Positions 1 to 5,470 of a DNA stretch of 7,817 nt are shown here, piece after piece. Each line of letters starts with the position of its first letter. Position 1 is the first letter of the stretch. Source of the DNA: Bacteroidota bacterium (GTDB lineage: Bacteria; Bacteroidota; Bacteroidia; 2-12-FULL-35-15); assembly GCA_021413595.1 (NCBI GenBank), contig JAIOQD010000397.1, positions 1 to 7,817 on the forward strand, written 5' to 3'. Both the position numbers and the translations under genes were made by a program. The notes beneath the pieces are model-generated. The model did no database searches and was not told the DNA's origin. It saw only the letters and a list, made by a program, of their open reading frames with translations.

Positions 1-103
1 AATGCCCAGGACCAAGTTCATCCCAAACTTCATAAGCACAACCAACAATCTCATAACTCAATTCAGGATAAACTAAATCATTTCTTCTTACAAGAGGTTT
101 CAT
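1..103 (-). CDS. GxxExxY-family protein, N-terminal 34 codons (partial)
   Basis: The reading frame starts at an ATG (bases 101-103) and runs off the left edge. The 34 visible residues include PELSYEIVGCAYEVWDELGPGH. This is the typical opening of the GxxExxY family (PDDEXK_3-like): a helix of G-x-A-x-E-V type followed by L-G-P-G. The window ends just where the name-giving G-x-x-E-x-x-Y motif would begin, so the catalytic or diagnostic part is not visible. The family is small (usually about 120-140 residues) and of unproven function; a relation to PD-(D/E)XK nucleases has been proposed. The ATG is chosen because the MKPxxRRNDLVYPELSY-like opening fits family members I recall. It lies downstream, in the same direction, of the type IX-secreted protein gene, with a 171-base repeat-bearing gap between them. 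Family assignment is fairly sure; function is unknown. Confidence 0.8.
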   Translation of the reverse strand, partial: MKPLVRRNDLVYPELSYEIVGCAYEVWDELGPGH

Positions 104-140
104 TTTCAATTTAATACTTTGCAAGTTCGATTAATACAGA

Positions 141-242
141 TTCGTACTTCGTAAGTTCGTAAAAAGTTCGTACTTCGTTGGAATCCAGGCAACTCATTCG
201 TAATTCGCAGGTTCGTTTTTTTTATTCGTACTTCGTTGGAAT
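141..242. repeat. Short direct repeats of TTCGTACTTCGT type
   Basis: The 18-mer TTCGTACTTCGTTGGAAT occurs exactly twice (167-184 and 225-242). A 12-base version, TTCGTACTTCGT, lies at 141-152, and related pieces (AAGTTCGT, ATTCGTAATTCG, GGTTCG) fill the rest. The array fills the gap between two minus-strand genes and carries no plausible open frame. Degenerate TTCGTA/TACGAA tracts are common in intergenic DNA of Bacteroidota, as I recall; no function is known to me. It does not form a strong hairpin, because the copies are direct rather than inverted. Confidence 0.7.
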
Positions 243-274
243 AAGCAATTCAATAGCTATTTAAAATACTATAT

Positions 275-1648
275 CTATTTGCTCCTCAATATATCCAAGG
301 ACCCTTTTGCGATCTTATCATTATCCTCAAACCGAAGCACATAATAATACGTTCCATCAGGCAAATCTGCACCATTATAAGTTCCTTGCCAATCGTTAGT
401 ATAGCCCTTTTTAGTATATACCAGCTTACCATAAATATTATAGACAAAAACCTCATTTTCGGGGTATTTTTCAATGTCCTTTATATGCCAGGTATCATTT
501 ATTCCATCTCCGTTTGGTGTGAATAAATTAGTTATCAAACCTTCGAATTCCAATAAGTCAACAGTTATTAAAACACTATCCTTGCTAATGCAGGAGTTGT
601 TATCCGTTACTGTAAGCAGGTATGTTGTTGTAGCGGTTGGTGTTGCGGTTGGATTAAAAACAGTGATGCTATCCAAACCCGCAATTGGCGACCATAGGGC
701 TGTTCCGTTTCCTGTTCCATTTAATTGTATGGTTTGCCCCAGAAAAATAGTGGTATCATTACCTGCACTTACCAGGTTGGGAATTATTGTTAATTCAACA
801 GAAGTAGAAGTGTCCGTTGGGCAGTTTCCGTTTTGAGTAACTGCTTTGTACCAGGTTGTTTGAAGTAAACTATCATACGGTTGTAAGGCGGTAGTATTTG
901 AAATCGGTAACCAGTTAATATTATCGGTTGACGATAACCAGTTAAAAACCCCACCAACATTGCCTGTTAACGAAAGATTACCACCATTTATGCCTGGACA
1001 TAAGGTATCACTGCTCGCAATGGTTCCCGCAACAGAAAGAGAATCAAAAGTAAAGGAGGCAAAAGCTGATGTATCAGACGGGCAAGTTGAACCATTTCGA
1101 ACCACTGCTCGATAAAATGTATTTTGAGTGAGATTGGCGTGATTTAATGTGAAATTTGTATCTGCTATAGTAGTCCAGGAGGGAGCACCTGCAATTGAAT
1201 CCTGCCAAAAAAGTATACTTCCTGAATAACCAGTTAATGTTAACGTTCCTGCTCCGGTTCCGGGCACTATACAAAAGATACCTCCCCCTGTAATGGTTCC
1301 ACCTTCGCTTGGGGGATAAATATCAATACATGACATAGTAGAAGCTGCTTCGGGAAAGGTGCCATCTTTAACAATTGCCCTAAAACAAGTACTCACCAAA
1401 AGACCGTCATAGCTATGGGAGGAAATTATATTAAAAATGGTATTCCATGTATTACCTCCATCTTCTGAGAACTCCCAACGTATAATTGAACCAGTATAAG
1501 TACCAGCATCTAAATTCACAAAGCCAGAATTATCATTCGCACAGTATATGGCAGCTCCGGATGTAGTTCCTCCTACCGATTGGGCGTTTGCATTAAAAAC
1601 ACTAAACCAGACAATAAAAGCAAGCAAAAAAAACGAAAAAGACTTCAT
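275..1648 (-). CDS. Secreted multi-module protein with type IX secretion C-terminal domain
   Basis: A 457-residue protein. Residues 1-22 form a signal peptide (short basic start, hydrophobic core, cleavage near ANA|QS). Three tandem modules of about 85 residues follow (about 26-112, 116-202, 207-290). They share the pattern G-T-I...C....G-x-L-x-L-T-G..G-x-I..W..S...W..I, ending in Y-R/K-A-V..NG..CP..TS, and resemble Ig-like repeats. Residues about 293-363 are a PKD-like module with the common NPTATPTATTTY stretch. Residues about 373-457 match the gliding-motility-associated C-terminal domain (CHU_C, type B type IX sorting signal): FTPNGDGINDTW, YNIYGKLVY and LPDGTYYYVLRF. The protein is therefore expected to cross the outer membrane by type IX secretion and be secreted or surface-bound. 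No enzymatic domain is visible; an adhesive or structural role is only inference. The start is the only ATG in front of the signal peptide and has an A/T-rich leader without a Shine-Dalgarno sequence. Confidence 0.93.
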   Translation of the reverse strand: MKSFSFFLLAFIVWFSVFNANAQSVGGTTSGAAIYCANDNSGFVNLDAGTYTGSIIRWEFSEDGGNTWNTIFNIISSHSYDGLLVSTCFRAIVKDGTFPEAASTMSCIDIYPPSEGGTITGGGIFCIVPGTGAGTLTLTGYSGSILFWQDSIAGAPSWTTIADTNFTLNHANLTQNTFYRAVVRNGSTCPSDTSAFASFTFDSLSVAGTIASSDTLCPGINGGNLSLTGNVGGVFNWLSSTDNINWLPISNTTALQPYDSLLQTTWYKAVTQNGNCPTDTSTSVELTIIPNLVSAGNDTTIFLGQTIQLNGTGNGTALWSPIAGLDSITVFNPTATPTATTTYLLTVTDNNSCISKDSVLITVDLLEFEGLITNLFTPNGDGINDTWHIKDIEKYPENEVFVYNIYGKLVYTKKGYTNDWQGTYNGADLPDGTYYYVLRFEDNDKIAKGSLDILRSK

Positions 1649-1665
1649 TATATTGAATTTTTATT

Positions 1666-1686
1666 GCAGTTTTTAAATTCAACTGC
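1666..1686. promoter_or_regulatory. Inverted repeat GCAGTT-9-AACTGC in the leader of the type IX-secreted protein gene
   Basis: Perfect 6-base arms (1666-1671 and 1681-1686) with a 9-base A/T-rich spacer lie 18-38 bases upstream of the start codon at 1648. The left arm is part of a 12-base direct repeat, TTGCAGTTTTTA, found again at 1779-1790. The position would suit an operator or a leader hairpin, but six-base arms occur often by chance in A/T-rich DNA, so this is weak. Confidence 0.25.
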
Positions 1687-1978
1687 GAAAATATATAAAA
1701 AAAACGGATTTTTTTATAGACATTCAAGCTAAAAATGCCAAGGTATAATTACTTTGATACGTGCTAAATTGTTATTTGTTGCAGTTTTTATCTAGGTAAA
1801 ATTTTTTAAATAACTTCCACAAAGTGAGTTTAGTAACAATAACAAACCAACAAGTTACACCAAATGCTTTATGTGTCTCATTTTGAAAACCTTACTAGAA
1901 GGAACAATTATGGAAATAAAAATGGCAATATTGTTAGAATAATACCAAAATAAAATATAAAATAGTCCTTTTAAAAAC

Positions 1979-2028
1979 CTCAGCCAAGCCCTTCGACTCT
2001 GCTCAGGACAGATTCTTCTCAGAAGAAT
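1979..2028. repeat. Dispersed CTTCGACTCTGCTCAGG-type repeat with adjoining palindrome
   Basis: Bases 1991-2007 read CTTCGACTCTGCTCAGG, the core of a short repeat (often seen as CCTGAGC-AGAGTCGAAGG) that I recall as widespread between genes in many bacteria, Bacteroidota included. Directly beside it, 2012-2028 is a perfect palindrome, ATTCTTCT-C-AGAAGAAT. The left flank starts CCTCAGCC, the same eight bases that open the palindromic element inside hemW (4009-4016). The region is richer in G/C than its surroundings, as expected for an inserted element. Confidence 0.6.
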
Positions 2029-2042
2029 AAACCCCAAGCGCG

Positions 2043-2073
2043 CCCATTTATTTTTTAAGAAATGGGAGCTCCC
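2043..2073. repeat. Hairpin CCCATTT/AAATGGG overlapping palindrome GGGAGCTCCC
   Basis: Arms 2043-2049 and 2060-2066 are perfectly complementary over 7 bases around a 10-base A/T loop. They overlap a perfect 10-base palindrome at 2064-2073. The structure lies 27-57 bases beyond the cyclase stop codon (2100-2102) in the direction of transcription, so it could act in transcript ending. No T-run follows it on the minus strand, so it is not a standard rho-independent terminator. Confidence 0.35.
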
Positions 2074-2099
2074 AACTAAAATTAGAAAAACCACTATTA

Positions 2100-2858
2100 T
2101 TACAATGCTGAATTCAATTGATAAAGAACAGGCTTGCTCGGTGATGCATCATTTTCAAAACTAGCGATCTGAATATTTAAAAGGTAAGTTCCATCATAAA
2201 TAGTATTAGGTACATAGATCATCTCCGTAACGGTTCGATTAAATTTTGTGTTGTTTGGATATTGCCAAAAAGCGCGGTGTGCCAATAACTTTCCACCATC
2301 AACTTCCTTATCTAATGATGGCAGATCGATCAGCAAATGATCAATACCCAATACATCAATAAACGCTGCTGCTTCATGATGTAAATAAGGTGGATTTGTA
2401 TTGGAATAGTGTTTATTTATTTTGGAAGAACTGTTGTTTAAGGTTCTGATAACAATAGCTTCAGGACGTTTATCACCCAAACAATTTTCAATATGTTGTT
2501 TTGTAATCAGTTGATCGCCTTCCGGATTTTCATCCGGCAAAATGGTGATCAGCTCTGCAATAAAAAAGAATTTTTTCAAACATTGGTTAACACTATACTC
2601 TTCTTTGCTGATATGACCCACACATTCGGTATGTGTGCCGTTTCCATGGGGATTAAATAATATGTTTCTGAAATTTACAGAGCCGCCTTGCCGTACATCC
2701 CCCACCCAATCGCCCATCCGAACAGCCTCAATTTTAACCGGAGGGACATACCATGCATTTACATTATCTTCTCCCGTTCGTAGAGGAATAGAAATGTCGA
2801 TGGGTTTTGATAGATCAGCAGTATAGCTTTTTCCCTTATGTGTAATTTTTGAGATCAT
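2100..2858 (-). CDS. Cyclase-family (kynurenine-formamidase-like) metal-dependent hydrolase
   Basis: A 252-residue protein beginning MISKITHKGKSY. It fits the cyclase family (PF04199): a D-x-S-x-P-I/L opening (here PIDISIPL, residues 19-26), a metal-site motif HGNGTHTECVGH at 71-82, YLHHEA at 158-163 and LLAHRAFW at 191-198. The canonical motif is H-x-G-T-H-x-D-x-P-x-H. Here the first His is shifted one place and Asp is replaced by Glu (E78), so this is a divergent subgroup. Members hydrolyse amide or ring bonds with a divalent metal in the cytoplasm; the substrate here cannot be read from sequence. The frame is open upstream to an ATG at 2969, giving 37 extra residues. That extension is a translation of a dispersed repeat (2890-2929), so I take the ATG at 2856-2858, which also gives a normal family length. 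It lies downstream of hemW on the same strand. Confidence 0.85.
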   Translation of the reverse strand: MISKITHKGKSYTADLSKPIDISIPLRTGEDNVNAWYVPPVKIEAVRMGDWVGDVRQGGSVNFRNILFNPHGNGTHTECVGHISKEEYSVNQCLKKFFFIAELITILPDENPEGDQLITKQHIENCLGDKRPEAIVIRTLNNSSSKINKHYSNTNPPYLHHEAAAFIDVLGIDHLLIDLPSLDKEVDGGKLLAHRAFWQYPNNTKFNRTVTEMIYVPNTIYDGTYLLNIQIASFENDASPSKPVLYQLNSAL

Positions 2859-2889
2859 TATTAAATTGGGTTTGTTAATCAAATAAAAA

Positions 2890-3026
2890 TTCACCACTAA
2901 GACACTTAGAACACGGAGGTCCACTAAGATTATTTTTAAGGGACTGCTAAAAATATTGCAGCGCACCATAAACTAAAGATGTCATTTCTAAGTGTATCTC
3001 CGTATTCTAAGTGCCTTAGTGGTGAA
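2890..3026. repeat. Inverted pair of TTCACCACTAAG-type repeats
   Basis: The left arm (2890-2929) starts TTCACCACTAAG; the right arm (about 2986-3026) is its reverse complement. Over the first 36 bases they match at 32 positions, separated by about 56 bases. The arms could fold into a long stem in a transcript running from hemW into the cyclase gene. The repeat resembles a dispersed CACCACTAAG/CTTAGTGGTG family that I recall from Bacteroidota intergenic DNA. The right arm reaches into the 3' end of hemW, and the left arm lies just upstream of the cyclase start. Confidence 0.75.
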
Positions 3027-4200
3027 GAATCGTTTTTTTATCTATAAAAAACAAATTGCCTGCAATTTTATCGGCAAACAATTTTCCTTTATCTGTTAAG
3101 AATAATTTATTTTTTTCATTCTTTATTTCATCTGTCCCAATATATTTTTCTGCTTCTCTTAAACAATACACTAAATAATCGTTCCCGAAGTGATCTGCTA
3201 TGTACTTCAAATCAGTGCCCCACATGGTGCGTAATGAAGTTAAAACATATTCATTATAGCGTTGTGATGTACTTAATATTTCTTCTTCAAAAGGGATTGT
3301 GTTCTTTTCAAGTGCCTGAATATATAGAGCGTTATTTGAAATATTTGATTGCCTGCTATTACCATTATAGGAGTGCGCTGATGGCCCTAAACCTAAATAA
3401 AGTTCCTTTAACCAATAATTACTATTGTGTCGGGAAAAAAAATTGTCTTTACAGAAGTTAGAAATTTCATATTGCACAAAATTATTTTTTCCCATCTCCT
3501 CCAGCATTATTTCAAACTGATCTGCACTTTGTTGTTCATCCACATTTTTAATTTTACCTTCCTTCACTAAATGTGCTAAAGCTGTTTTGGGCTCTACTGT
3601 CAAGCAATATGAAGAAATATGTTTTACTTCCAGATCAAAAGCGGTACGTAAATTATGCTTCCACTTTTCATTTGTTAAAGTAGGAATACCGTATATCAGG
3701 TCAATGGTAATATTCTCAAAACCCTTATCCTGAGAAGCCTTCACAGCCGATAACGCTTCTTTTGAATTATGAGCACGATTCATCAACTTTAGATCCTCAT
3801 CATAAAAACTTTGAATTCCAATGCTTAAGCGATTGATGGGGGTTCCTTTAAATTCCTTTATTTTATTTGATGTTAGATCGTCTGGATTAGCTTCCAATGT
3901 GATTTCCGCATCCTCACTAATTTTAAAATGTTTGTTAAGCGAATCAAAAATATCCATCAGTTCTGTTTGAGAAAGTAATGATGGCGTTCCTCCTCCTAGG
4001 TAAATAGACCTCAGCCCTTCCTCCCCGACACCCCTATCCAACTGGAGAGAGGAGGGACTGAGGTACTCCTTTTGTAGCTCAATTTCTTTGTTTAACGCTT
4101 TCAAAAATGAATCTTTATTTTTCAAAGAAGTAGAAAAATGAAAGTCACAATAATGACAAGCTTGTTTGCAAAAAGGAATATGAATATAAATACCTGCCAT
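3016..4200 (-). CDS. hemW: Radical SAM heme chaperone HemW
   Basis: A 394-residue protein of the HemN/HemW radical SAM family. The [4Fe-4S] motif is C11-x3-C15-x2-C18 followed by DF. HemW has this form, whereas true oxygen-independent coproporphyrinogen oxidase HemN has a fourth Cys there. Other family marks are YIHIPFC at the start, GGGTPSLL at 69-76, LEANPDDL at 102-109, NRLSIGIQSF at 123-132, RHNSNYW at 257-263 and GLGPSAHSY at 270-278. A HemN_C-like domain follows to about 380. HemW binds heme and delivers it to respiratory proteins; it acts in the cytoplasm or at the inner membrane. Residues about 47-64 (including SPSSLQLDRGVGEEG) are an extra segment encoded by a palindromic DNA element. 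The last residues (LHH) and the stop codon fall inside a second repeat. The start is the ATG giving MAGIYIHIPFC, the usual family opening. The gene is otherwise intact and probably functional. Confidence 0.95.
   Translation of the reverse strand: MAGIYIHIPFCKQACHYCDFHFSTSLKNKDSFLKALNKEIELQKEYLSPSSLQLDRGVGEEGLRSIYLGGGTPSLLSQTELMDIFDSLNKHFKISEDAEITLEANPDDLTSNKIKEFKGTPINRLSIGIQSFYDEDLKLMNRAHNSKEALSAVKASQDKGFENITIDLIYGIPTLTNEKWKHNLRTAFDLEVKHISSYCLTVEPKTALAHLVKEGKIKNVDEQQSADQFEIMLEEMGKNNFVQYEISNFCKDNFFSRHNSNYWLKELYLGLGPSAHSYNGNSRQSNISNNALYIQALEKNTIPFEEEILSTSQRYNEYVLTSLRTMWGTDLKYIADHFGNDYLVYCLREAEKYIGTDEIKNEKNKLFLTDKGKLFADKIAGNLFFIDKKTILHH
4008..4064. repeat. Palindromic element inserted in frame within hemW
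   Basis: The 57-base stretch begins ACCTCAG and ends CTGAGGT, perfect 7-base inverted ends. Further inside, CCCTTCCTCC faces GGAGGGA, and the centre is TCCA-AC-TGGA, so most of it can fold on itself. It is clearly richer in G/C than the rest of hemW. Its length is a multiple of three and it holds no stop in the hemW frame, encoding residues about 46-64. Family members I know pass from the first helix almost directly to the strand before GGGTPS, so this is an addition. It resembles CCCTCTCC-AACT-GGAGAGGG-type palindromic repeats that I recall from Bacteroidota. Confidence 0.7.
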
Positions 4201-4532
4201 TATTTGTAATTATTTTGTTACACTCAATCATAGGTTTTCTGGAGTACCGCAACGATTTTCCAAAAGAATTAAAAACAATACGGGTTTCTTTAATTTTTGT
4301 TGGGCTAAGGTAATAATTTGTTTCACTGCTGGTGATCTATAAAAAAGAGAGCGCTTTTAGAATACAAACATCCCCGCGGTGTCATTTCTAACAGAGTAGA
4401 AAAGGCCTTATGATCAGAGCGAACAGAATATTTTGAATCTATAATTGATATTAATTTTCTTGAATTTATACTTAACAAAAAAAAGTCCTGCATCGAATTT
4501 CGGTGCAGGACTTTTAAATAATTGAAATCTGA
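4201..4532. other. Intergenic region of 332 bases between the DUF4412-like gene and hemW
   Basis: The part at 4473-4519 is a terminator (listed separately). The remainder should carry the hemW promoter, but I find no clear TAnnTTTG box. A 42-codon minus-strand frame without ATG (4228-4356, ending in TGA) reads protein-like (RSPAVKQII, LKKPVLFLILLENRCGTPENL in part), but it has no start codon of its own. Bases 4380-4391 (TGTCATTTCTAA) repeat exactly at 2980-2991. No RNA gene is recognised. Confidence 0.5.
4473..4519 (-). terminator. Rho-independent terminator of the DUF4412-like gene
   Basis: Perfect 12-base arms, AAAAGTCCTGCA (4481-4492) and TGCAGGACTTTT (4504-4515), can extend inward by a T-G pair and CGA/TCG, leaving a tiny loop. 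Read on the minus strand, the stem starts 17 bases after the stop codon at 4533 and is followed directly by a run of eight T (4484 down to 4477). This is a textbook intrinsic terminator. It separates this transcript from hemW downstream. A/T symmetry at both ends gives it a possible weaker activity on the plus strand, where nothing is encoded. Confidence 0.92.
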
Positions 4533-5180
4533 CTACTTTTCAAATTTATTATATCCTTTTGGTATATCATAAACTGTTTTGTCAACCACCTTTTTGGTAA
4601 TCTTACTAACTTCCAAACGACCCGTTTCTTTACCTCTTAGATCTGTTTGTACAGAAAGCATCGGGAACATATTTTTGGTGTCAGGAATTTGTAAAAAATA
4701 AACAGATGCCTTGTCTTTACGGTTCAATTGATGTAACAGTTTATCAAAGAAAGCAAACTTTCCATCCGCTAACCAATAGGTAATTATTGTGCCTTCTGTA
4801 TTGTTTGTAACAATATATTCAACACACTTATATCCTTGAAGGTTTTTTACGTTTTGTCCCTTTGTAACAGTACATGTTCCTTTAATTACCGGCTCAGAAG
4901 GTGTAGGCTGATCCATATAAAGTTTACGTTCGTGGTTTAACGACTTCATGGTTTTTGCTTCCAGATTCACTAAAAAGGAGCCTTCCACCTTTTTTGATCT
5001 TCCACCAATCTCATCTACTCTTACTAAATTTTCTTTCACATAATAAACATAACTGGTAGTATCAGTTGCTGTTCCTTTTTTGAATTCGATAATGCCCTCG
5101 AATGATTGTGATAGAGCAGTTAACGAAAACATCGTTATCATCATAGCTCCAGGTACAATTCTTAAAATCGCTTTTTTCAT
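4533..5180 (-). CDS. Secreted DUF4412-like protein of unknown function
   Basis: A 215-residue protein with a signal peptide at about 1-24 (MKKAILR, hydrophobic core, cleavage near ALS|QS), so it is exported to the periplasm or outer membrane. The mature part is rich in beta-type alternation and has features of DUF4412-type proteins: FEGIIEFKKG near the start (27-36), YYVKENLVRVDE (46-57), a central LQGYKCVEYIV (114-124) and a closing DIPKGYNKFEK (205-215). Two cysteines (103 and 119) could form a disulfide in the periplasm. No catalytic motif or lipobox is visible (no Cys at the cleavage site). Such proteins are common in Bacteroidota and have no established role; a lipid-binding or stress-envelope role would be guesswork. 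The gene stands alone: a 290-base gap upstream and a strong terminator 17 bases downstream suggest a single-gene transcript. Confidence 0.78.
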   Translation of the reverse strand: MKKAILRIVPGAMMITMFSLTALSQSFEGIIEFKKGTATDTTSYVYYVKENLVRVDEIGGRSKKVEGSFLVNLEAKTMKSLNHERKLYMDQPTPSEPVIKGTCTVTKGQNVKNLQGYKCVEYIVTNNTEGTIITYWLADGKFAFFDKLLHQLNRKDKASVYFLQIPDTKNMFPMLSVQTDLRGKETGRLEVSKITKKVVDKTVYDIPKGYNKFEK

Positions 5181-5320
5181 TTTTTTAGTTATTAATATTA
5201 CGTTTGACTATATTCCTTGCTGTATAAAACTCTTAATCTTTTGTACTAAACACTAAATTTTAATTGGCCACCAACCCTATTCCAAAACTTGTGCCACATT
5301 TTCAATTAACACCTTGGCTA

Positions 5321-5328
5321 CAAATATA
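5321..5328 (-). promoter_or_regulatory. Possible Bacteroidota -7 box of the DUF4412-like gene
   Basis: Read on the minus strand the bases are TATATTTG, a full match to the Bacteroidota -7 consensus TAnnTTTG. It lies about 140 bases upstream of the start codon at 5180. No TTTG or TTG element lies at the expected distance of about 20 bases upstream, and A/T-rich DNA yields such matches by chance, so confidence is low. Confidence 0.25.
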
Positions 5329-5391
5329 AAAAAATTTTAGAATATCTTATGGTTATTAAACTTTGTTCAAAAATCAATGCTTACATCGGCA

Positions 5392-5465
5392 AGTTAGATA
5401 TTGGTATTGAGATGTGAACTATTGAATAAAAAACATTTCAACATTCCCATACTCATATCTTAACT
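5392..5465. repeat. Long imperfect inverted repeat after the aminopeptidase gene
   Basis: AGTTAGATAT (5392-5401) faces ATATCTTAACT (5455-5465), with one bulged base. Pairing continues inward through GGTAT/ATACT and GATGTGAA/TTCAACATT, with a few mismatches and G-T pairs, to a loop of about 18 A/T-rich bases. The structure begins 6 bases beyond the aminopeptidase stop codon at 5471. It lacks a following T-run on the minus strand, so it is not a classic terminator but could stabilise or end the transcript. Confidence 0.45.
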
Positions 5466-5470
5466 CCATT

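Larger units (their letters stand above)
1649..2099. other. Intergenic region of 451 bases with dispersed repeats
   Basis: This lies between the cyclase gene (stop at 2100) and the start of the type IX-secreted protein gene (1648), both on the minus strand. The part next to 1648 is an A/T-rich leader region. The part from about 1979 to 2073 holds several repeat and palindrome pieces, listed separately. A 79-codon minus-strand frame (1855-2094) runs through it, but its central residues (CPEQSRRA) are just the translation of the dispersed repeat, so I do not call it a gene. I see no RNA gene here. Confidence 0.6.

Noticed and set aside
141..242. CRISPR array
   Set aside because: The repeats are 12-18 bases, unevenly spaced and degenerate, with no spacers of regular length and no cas genes nearby.
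474..836. Plus-strand frame of 120 codons opposite the type IX-secreted protein gene
   Set aside because: It lies wholly antisense to a well-supported gene with recognisable domains and shows no family features of its own.
1855..2094. Minus-strand frame of 79 codons between the cyclase gene and the type IX-secreted protein gene
   Set aside because: Its middle (CPEQSRRA) is the translation of the CTTCGACTCTGCTCAGG repeat, the rest crosses palindromes and A/T-rich leader DNA, and the protein resembles no family; an accidental frame is the better reading.
2859..2969. Upstream start of the cyclase gene (37 extra residues)
   Set aside because: The extension is encoded by a dispersed repeat and has no family-like residues; the ATG at 2856-2858 gives the normal length and opening.
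3016..4200. Calling the radical SAM gene hemN (coproporphyrinogen III dehydrogenase)
   Set aside because: The cysteine motif is CxxxCxxC followed by DF, and the N-terminus starts almost at the motif, as in HemW; HemN has CxxxCxxCxC and a longer N-terminus.
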